Assembly: GCF_013204845.1 (NCBI RefSeq)
Contig: NZ_JABMKY010000004.1
Span: 186,001-250,000 of the forward strand
DNA length: 64,000 nt
Direction: 5' to 3'
Source: Paenibacillus qinlingensis
GTDB lineage: Bacteria > Bacillota > Bacilli > Paenibacillales > NBRC-103111
Part shown: one piece after another, positions 59,589 through 64,000 of the stretch
How the letters are laid out: every line of letters starts with the position of its first letter
How positions within the stretch are numbered: position 1 is the stretch's first letter
The notes under the pieces: generated by a model
Seen by the model: only the letters and a program-made list of their open reading frames with translations
The model's database searches: none
What the model was told of the DNA's origin: nothing
Position numbers and translations under genes: made by a program

Positions 59589-60917
59589 ATGAAAAAGATG
59601 GCAAGTGCAGGTGTTTCGGCAACGATGGTGGCCCTTTTATTATCAGCTTGCGGCAGCGACGGCACTGCGACAAGTACGGCAACGCCAGCTGCAAGCAGCG
59701 AGAATAAACCTGCTGCTACGGCAACGGCAAAAGTAGAGAAGCCTGTAACAATTTCCTTTATGCATTTCAAAAGTGATGTCACGGACGGTGTAGCCAAAAT
59801 CGTCGAGCAGTTCGAAAAGCAAAACCCTAACATTAAGGTCGAGGTTCAGCCTGTTAAATATGATGATTACTACACGTTACTCAAAACGAAAATAGCTAGC
59901 GGCGACATCGTAGACGTATTTACGTTAAATGCAGGAAGCAATACAAAGCTGCTGCATGACGGCGGGTATCTCGAAGATTTGACGGGGAAAGATTTCATGT
60001 CCAACTTCGATCCGAGCATACTGAAAGCGCAAGCGACCGACGGCAAAAACTATATTATGCCAGTTAACGCTACACCGATTGCCGTATTTTATAACAAGAA
60101 AATATTCAGTGATCTCGGGCTCCAAGTTCCTAGAACGTACGATGCGATGATTGCTGCAGCCAAAAAAATAAAGGAAGCGGGCAAAACTCCTTTCGCCCTT
60201 GGCTGGAAGGACAACTGGACGTTAGCCATGTGGTTGAGCCGAGATCTGCCGAGTAACACGGTCTTGGTCGAGAAACAAGCGGACTTCTTCACCAAAGTGG
60301 AAAAGGGCACAGCGAAATTCGCTGACAACCCTGCGTCCAAAACGGTTATCGCACATGCACAAGAGTTGTTTGACCTTGGTAACAAGGATCAGCTTGGTGT
60401 CGATTATAACGGTGTTGTTGACCTCTTCTCCAAAGGCGACGTTGGTATGATGTACATGGGTACATGGCCATTAGCGGATATTCAGAAGAAAAATCCGGAA
60501 TTGTATAAAACAGGCATTGGCTACTTCCCGTATCCGTTCAGCAATGATGAAAGCTTGAATAAGCTTGAATTCAACCCTGATGCCTCTCTTGCCGTGAACA
60601 GCAAATCAGCGAATAAAGAAGCAGCGTTGAAATTCCTTTCATTCATGGCCAGCAAAGAAGGCGGAGATGCCTGGGTGAAAAATATTAACTCGCTTAGCTT
60701 TGTCAAAGGCGCGTCAACAGACATCGCGCCAGCGGTTAATGATCTTAAGCCGTATTTTGATAAAGGATTAACCTATGATTCTCAATCCTTTATTACCTCG
60801 ACAATTGATTGGAACTCACAATTTACACAATATGTTCAAAAGGTGTTTTTCAAGAAAGCAACGCCTGAACAAATCATTAAGGATCTCGATGACTGGGTTG
60901 CCAAAAACCACAAATAA
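59589..60917 (+). CDS. CUT1 sugar-binding lipoprotein (MsmE-like)
   Basis: 442 residues. Lipobox Cys21 (LLLSAC), Ala/Thr-rich linker, then TISFMHFKSDVTDGVAKIVEQFEKQNPNIKVEVQPV, the standard opening of MsmE-type oligosaccharide receptors. GRDLPSN- and MYMGTWPLADIQ-type segments fit the group. It is followed by its two permeases and an alpha-galactosidase, the msm/raffinose arrangement. GAGGAAGAGGGG precedes the ATG. Confidence 0.9.
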   Translation: MKKMASAGVSATMVALLLSACGSDGTATSTATPAASSENKPAATATAKVEKPVTISFMHFKSDVTDGVAKIVEQFEKQNPNIKVEVQPVKYDDYYTLLKTKIASGDIVDVFTLNAGSNTKLLHDGGYLEDLTGKDFMSNFDPSILKAQATDGKNYIMPVNATPIAVFYNKKIFSDLGLQVPRTYDAMIAAAKKIKEAGKTPFALGWKDNWTLAMWLSRDLPSNTVLVEKQADFFTKVEKGTAKFADNPASKTVIAHAQELFDLGNKDQLGVDYNGVVDLFSKGDVGMMYMGTWPLADIQKKNPELYKTGIGYFPYPFSNDESLNKLEFNPDASLAVNSKSANKEAALKFLSFMASKEGGDAWVKNINSLSFVKGASTDIAPAVNDLKPYFDKGLTYDSQSFITSTIDWNSQFTQYVQKVFFKKATPEQIIKDLDDWVAKNHK

Positions 60918-60929
60918 CGAAAGCGTTAT

Positions 60930-60960
60930 AAAGGCATAGGCTTCTGCCTATGCCTTTATT
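60930..60960 (+). terminator. Attenuator hairpin between binding protein and permeases
   Basis: AAAGGCATAGGC and GCCTATGCCTTT, perfect 12-bp stem with TTCT loop and short TATT tail. It should leave more binding protein than permease transcript. Confidence 0.8.
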
Positions 60961-60980
60961 CATGAGAAAGGGAATAACTT

Positions 60981-61859
60981 ATGGGAAATATGAAACGAAT
61001 GATCCGTGGTGAGTTCTGGTATGTTCTGTTCCTTATTCCGGGTATTCTGTTATTTACGTTAGCAGTTCTCATTCCATTTGTGATAGGCACGCGGTATTCC
61101 TTCACAAGTTGGGACGGTGTTTCACGTAAGCTGACGTATATTGGCTGGGAAAATTACGTGCATGCTTTTCAAGACTCGGATGTATGGGCCGCGCTTGGAA
61201 ATACGTTTAAATATGCATTTATTTTAATGGTACTGGTGAATGTGCTATCTCTTCTACTGGCATTGCTTCTGGATTCTTATTTGAAGTTTAAGAACGTGTT
61301 TCGGACGATTTTCTTCCTGCCGAGCATTCTCTCTGTTGTATTATCTGCATTTATTTGGAAATACAATTTCAGCACAGGTTTTCCCAAATTGCTGGCCATA
61401 TTCGGATTAGATGTGACCAGTCCACTTGGTAATCCGGATCATGCTTTGTTCGGATTGATTCTTGTAGCCCTGTGGCAGGGCGTGGGAGCACCTATGATTA
61501 TCTATATCGCTGGTTTACAGGGAATTCCGAGCGAGCTTGTAGAGAGTGCGAAAATGGACGGGGCTGGAGTAGGCCGAGCATTCTGGCATGTGACATTACC
61601 GCTGCTTGCGCCCTCGATTACGATCAATCTGCTGCTCGTGTTGACGGGTTCACTCAAAGTGTTTGATCTCGTTTGGGTAACCACGCAGGGAGGGCCGGGC
61701 TTTGCTACGGAGGTCATTACAACGTTTGTCTATAAAACAGCGTTTAACTCCTTTAAAGCAGGTTATGGCATGGCGTTATCGATGATTTTCTTCGTCATTT
61801 TGGTCATCGTCACGATTGTGCAATTATCCATTTTCAGAAGACGGGAAGTGGAAATGTAA
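60981..61859 (+). CDS. CUT1 sugar ABC permease (MsmF-like)
   Basis: 292 residues, six membrane helices. LFLIPGILLFTLAVLIPFVIGTRYSFTSWDG at the start and the EAA loop ELVESAKMDGAGVGRAFWHVTLPLLAPS are typical of MsmF/MalF-like permeases. Its stop (TAA) overlaps the next ATG by one base. Confidence 0.92.
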   Translation: MGNMKRMIRGEFWYVLFLIPGILLFTLAVLIPFVIGTRYSFTSWDGVSRKLTYIGWENYVHAFQDSDVWAALGNTFKYAFILMVLVNVLSLLLALLLDSYLKFKNVFRTIFFLPSILSVVLSAFIWKYNFSTGFPKLLAIFGLDVTSPLGNPDHALFGLILVALWQGVGAPMIIYIAGLQGIPSELVESAKMDGAGVGRAFWHVTLPLLAPSITINLLLVLTGSLKVFDLVWVTTQGGPGFATEVITTFVYKTAFNSFKAGYGMALSMIFFVILVIVTIVQLSIFRRREVEM

Positions 61860-62677
61860 TGAAAATAACGCGATACAGCACGTTCGCTGCGATTGCAATT
61901 CTAGCTATTCTGTTTGTGTTTCCGATGTATGTCGCATTACTGATGTCGCTCAAAACAGCGAAGCAAACCTTCGATTCCTTTTATTCGCTTCCGACAAGCT
62001 TGAATTTTGCGAATTACACGCATGCGTGGAGTACATCCAAGTATCCCGCAGCACTGTTAAACAGCTTAGCTGTAACGGCCATCTCCGTTACGCTGATTAT
62101 CTTCGCTTCAGCACTGGCTGGGTATGCCATAGCGCGTAGAAATAAGCCGTTTTATAGCTTTATCTTTATTTTGTTCCTCTCGGGTATGATGGTCCCTTTT
62201 CAAGTCATTATGCTGCCATTGTATCAAATTGGAAAATCATTTCATCTTGTAAATTCACATTGGGGGCTAGCGCTGATCTACGGCGGTTTCGGTGTGCAGA
62301 TGGGCGTACTGTTTTACACAGGTTTCGTGAAAGGAATTTCGCGTGAAATTGAGGAAGCCGCTAGGATAGATGGCTGTTCGACACCAGGTATTTTTATCCG
62401 CGTTGTGATGCCATTGCTCAAACCGGTTACAGCTACGGTTCTCGTACTTAATGTGTTGTACATTTGGAACGATTTCTTACTTCCACTACTCTACCTACAA
62501 GATAAAAATTACCGCACGATTCCACTGCAGCAGTACTTTTTCTTTGGTCAATACAGCAGTGACTTAAATCTGGCTTTTGCTTACGCGGTTATGGGAATGA
62601 TTCCGATTATCATTTTTTTCTTGTTCATGCAGAGATTCATCATTAAAGGGATTGCCGCTGGCGCGATCAAAGGATAG
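61859..62677 (+). CDS. CUT1 sugar ABC permease (MsmG-like)
   Basis: 272 residues, six membrane helices, EAA loop REIEEAARIDGCSTPGIFIRVVMPLLKPV and terminal GIAAGAIKG as in MsmG/MalG proteins. Translationally coupled to the preceding permease. A GH36 alpha-galactosidase starts 18 bases later. Confidence 0.92.
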   Translation: MKITRYSTFAAIAILAILFVFPMYVALLMSLKTAKQTFDSFYSLPTSLNFANYTHAWSTSKYPAALLNSLAVTAISVTLIIFASALAGYAIARRNKPFYSFIFILFLSGMMVPFQVIMLPLYQIGKSFHLVNSHWGLALIYGGFGVQMGVLFYTGFVKGISREIEEAARIDGCSTPGIFIRVVMPLLKPVTATVLVLNVLYIWNDFLLPLLYLQDKNYRTIPLQQYFFFGQYSSDLNLAFAYAVMGMIPIIIFFLFMQRFIIKGIAAGAIKG

Positions 62678-62695
62678 TACAAGGAGGCAATTGAG

Positions 62696-64000
62696 GTGCC
62701 TATAACCTATTTGGAAAAAGAAAACATCTTCGAAATTCGCACCGCTCAATCATCGTATGTGTTTGGGATCAATGAGAAAGGTACGATTCAGCATTTGTAT
62801 TGGGGAGACCATATTGAGGCTTCGGAGTGCGGATATCTACTGGTGGGCAGGTTACACAGCTCCTTCGACGCGGAAATCGATCGGGAGACGGAGGAGTATG
62901 GAGGATGGGGCGGATGCAATTATGCGGAGCCAGCGTTGAAAGTTTCGTTTGCAGACGGTGTACGGGACTTGAGGTTGGGGTATAAAAGTTACCGAATTGT
63001 AAGCGAAAATGAAATTGTAATTCGCATGGCAGATGCCTACTATCCGTTATTTGTAGATGTTCATTACAAGGTCTTGCCCGCTTATGATCTCATTGAGCGA
63101 TATGTGCAAGTGCATAATGGGCTGAACGAGTCCGTTCGCATAGAGCAGATCATGGCGGCTGTTTGGACGGTACAGGCTCTGCCTGATTACCGCATGACGC
63201 ATGTGACAGGTCGCTGGGCAGGTGAATATCAATTAAGATCGACAGTCTTATCCGAAGGGAAAAAGGTGCTGGAATCACGCAGAGGCTTCACGGGCCCACA
63301 CGCTAATCCATGGTTCGCCATTGATAATGGACAAGCGGACGAAACATCGGGGCGCGTTTGGTTCGGAGCTCTTGGTTGGAGCGGAAACTGGAAAATCGTT
63401 GCCGAGAAAACGACATTCGGGCATGTGCGAATTGTTGGAGGCGTGAACGATTTTGACAGCTCCTTTGTGCTCGCACCGGGGGAAGTATATGCTTCTCCTG
63501 TATTTGTCGGCGGATTCACATCTGGTGGATTCGGTCAGATGAGCCGTAATCTGCACCAGTATCAGAATGATTATGTGCTGCCCACAAGTAAGCTGCGCAA
63601 AGTGCTGTACAATTCGTGGGAGGCGACGGAATTCGCTGTAACTGTGGAAGGGCAAAAGGAGCTGGCCCAGCAGGCAGCTCGTTTAGGTGTGGAGCGTTTT
63701 GTTGTCGACGACGGCTGGTTCGGCGAGCGCCATAGCGACCGAGCGGGCTTAGGCGACTGGTATGTCAATGCAGAGAAATTCCCCAACGGTCTTGAGGAGT
63801 TAATCGACCACGTAAAGGGACTAGGCATGGAATTCGGGTTATGGGTCGAGCCGGAGTCTGTCAATCCGGATAGCGACTTGTTCCGAGCACATCCGGAATG
63901 GGTGTATCAATTCCCGACACGCGAAGGTACGCAGCTGCGCAATCAATTATTGTTGAACTTGGGGCTGCCAGAAGTAAAACAATTTGTCCTCCATTTCATG
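62696..64000 (+). CDS. Alpha-galactosidase, GH36, cut by the window end
   Basis: 435 codons are open to the right edge; family members have about 730. The start is a GTG with AAGGAGG 8 bases upstream. The N-terminal beta-supersandwich (ending about residue 290) and the beginning of the barrel are present: LYNSWEAT, FVVDDGWFGERHSDRAGLGDWYVN, EFGLWVEPESVNPDSDL and LNLGLPEV. The catalytic nucleophile (KWD motif) lies beyond the window. Unlike the GH36-like protein at 50.6 kb it follows the textbook GH36 pattern. With the MsmEFG-like importer it should hydrolyse imported raffinose/melibiose-type sugars in the cytoplasm. Confidence 0.92.
   Translation, partial: MPITYLEKENIFEIRTAQSSYVFGINEKGTIQHLYWGDHIEASECGYLLVGRLHSSFDAEIDRETEEYGGWGGCNYAEPALKVSFADGVRDLRLGYKSYRIVSENEIVIRMADAYYPLFVDVHYKVLPAYDLIERYVQVHNGLNESVRIEQIMAAVWTVQALPDYRMTHVTGRWAGEYQLRSTVLSEGKKVLESRRGFTGPHANPWFAIDNGQADETSGRVWFGALGWSGNWKIVAEKTTFGHVRIVGGVNDFDSSFVLAPGEVYASPVFVGGFTSGGFGQMSRNLHQYQNDYVLPTSKLRKVLYNSWEATEFAVTVEGQKELAQQAARLGVERFVVDDGWFGERHSDRAGLGDWYVNAEKFPNGLEELIDHVKGLGMEFGLWVEPESVNPDSDLFRAHPEWVYQFPTREGTQLRNQLLLNLGLPEVKQFVLHFM

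Overview
The window looks like a chromosomal segment of a spore-forming, low-to-moderate GC Firmicute of the Paenibacillus type. The evidence is strong AGGAGG-type ribosome sites, frequent TTG/GTG starts, a tRNA-Phe T-box in front of pheST, a Spo0E-like phosphatase, alaR-alaT, zapA-cvpA-mutS2-DUF350 gene order as in Bacillus relatives, and CUT1 sugar ABC systems without their own ATPase but with YesM/YesN-type regulators. This assignment is an inference from content and was not checked by a search.

Layout. 0-3.8 kb: a partial aldo/keto reductase, signal peptidase I, and a MarR-controlled DHA2 efflux pump. 3.9-7.8 kb: T-box leader and pheS-pheT. 7.9-15.8 kb: the zapA-cvpA-mutS2 neighbourhood. 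Here ZapA carries a very long heptad/hendecad coiled coil, and the interval between cvpA and mutS2 holds a degraded 16S rRNA fragment, an IS1595-type zinc-ribbon protein without a nuclease domain, a CuA-type copper lipoprotein and a YvlD-like membrane protein. 15.8-22.9 kb: a PspA/DUF350/27-residue membrane peptide/zinc-ribbon run, an MFS transporter, cysteine synthase, alaR-alaT, a Spo0E-like protein and an orphan lipoprotein.

22.9-33.5 kb is a vitamin B12 uptake and assembly cluster behind one cobalamin riboswitch: btuF-btuC-btuD-cobT-cobU, a 0.6 kb repeat-bearing gap, then cbiB-cobS-cobD-cobQ-pduO. Together these import a corrinoid, amidate and attach the aminopropanol arm, activate dimethylbenzimidazole, join the nucleotide loop and adenosylate cobalt; corrin ring synthesis genes are not in the window. 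cobT contains an in-frame (Ser-Ala)n hexanucleotide microsatellite.

33.5-44.5 kb is mixed: RluA-type pseudouridine synthase, Spx/ArsC-like protein, M50 site-2 protease, an aminotransferase, a tandem pair of DGQHR (DndB-like) proteins without other dnd genes, two small conserved-looking proteins (one behind a sporulation-type promoter), a tripartite GT39-like mannosyltransferase fusion and an FMN reductase.

44.6-64 kb is a carbohydrate (probably alpha-galactoside) island. Module 1 is two permeases, a binding protein, a membrane AraC regulator and a GH36-like hydrolase, with a consensus cre site just downstream of its promoter. A 5'-3' exonuclease and a repeat-rich gap separate it from module 2: an orphan binding protein behind a cre site, a YesM/YesN pair, a second binding protein with two permeases, and a GH36 alpha-galactosidase that runs off the end. 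A 20-bp motif is shared (19/20) by the leaders of the sensor kinase and of the second binding protein and is the best candidate for the response-regulator site.

The most unusual items are the ZapA coiled-coil giant, the DGQHR pair, the 16S fragment, a palindromic repeat family present twice in gaps, the two hexanucleotide microsatellites and the GT39 fusion.
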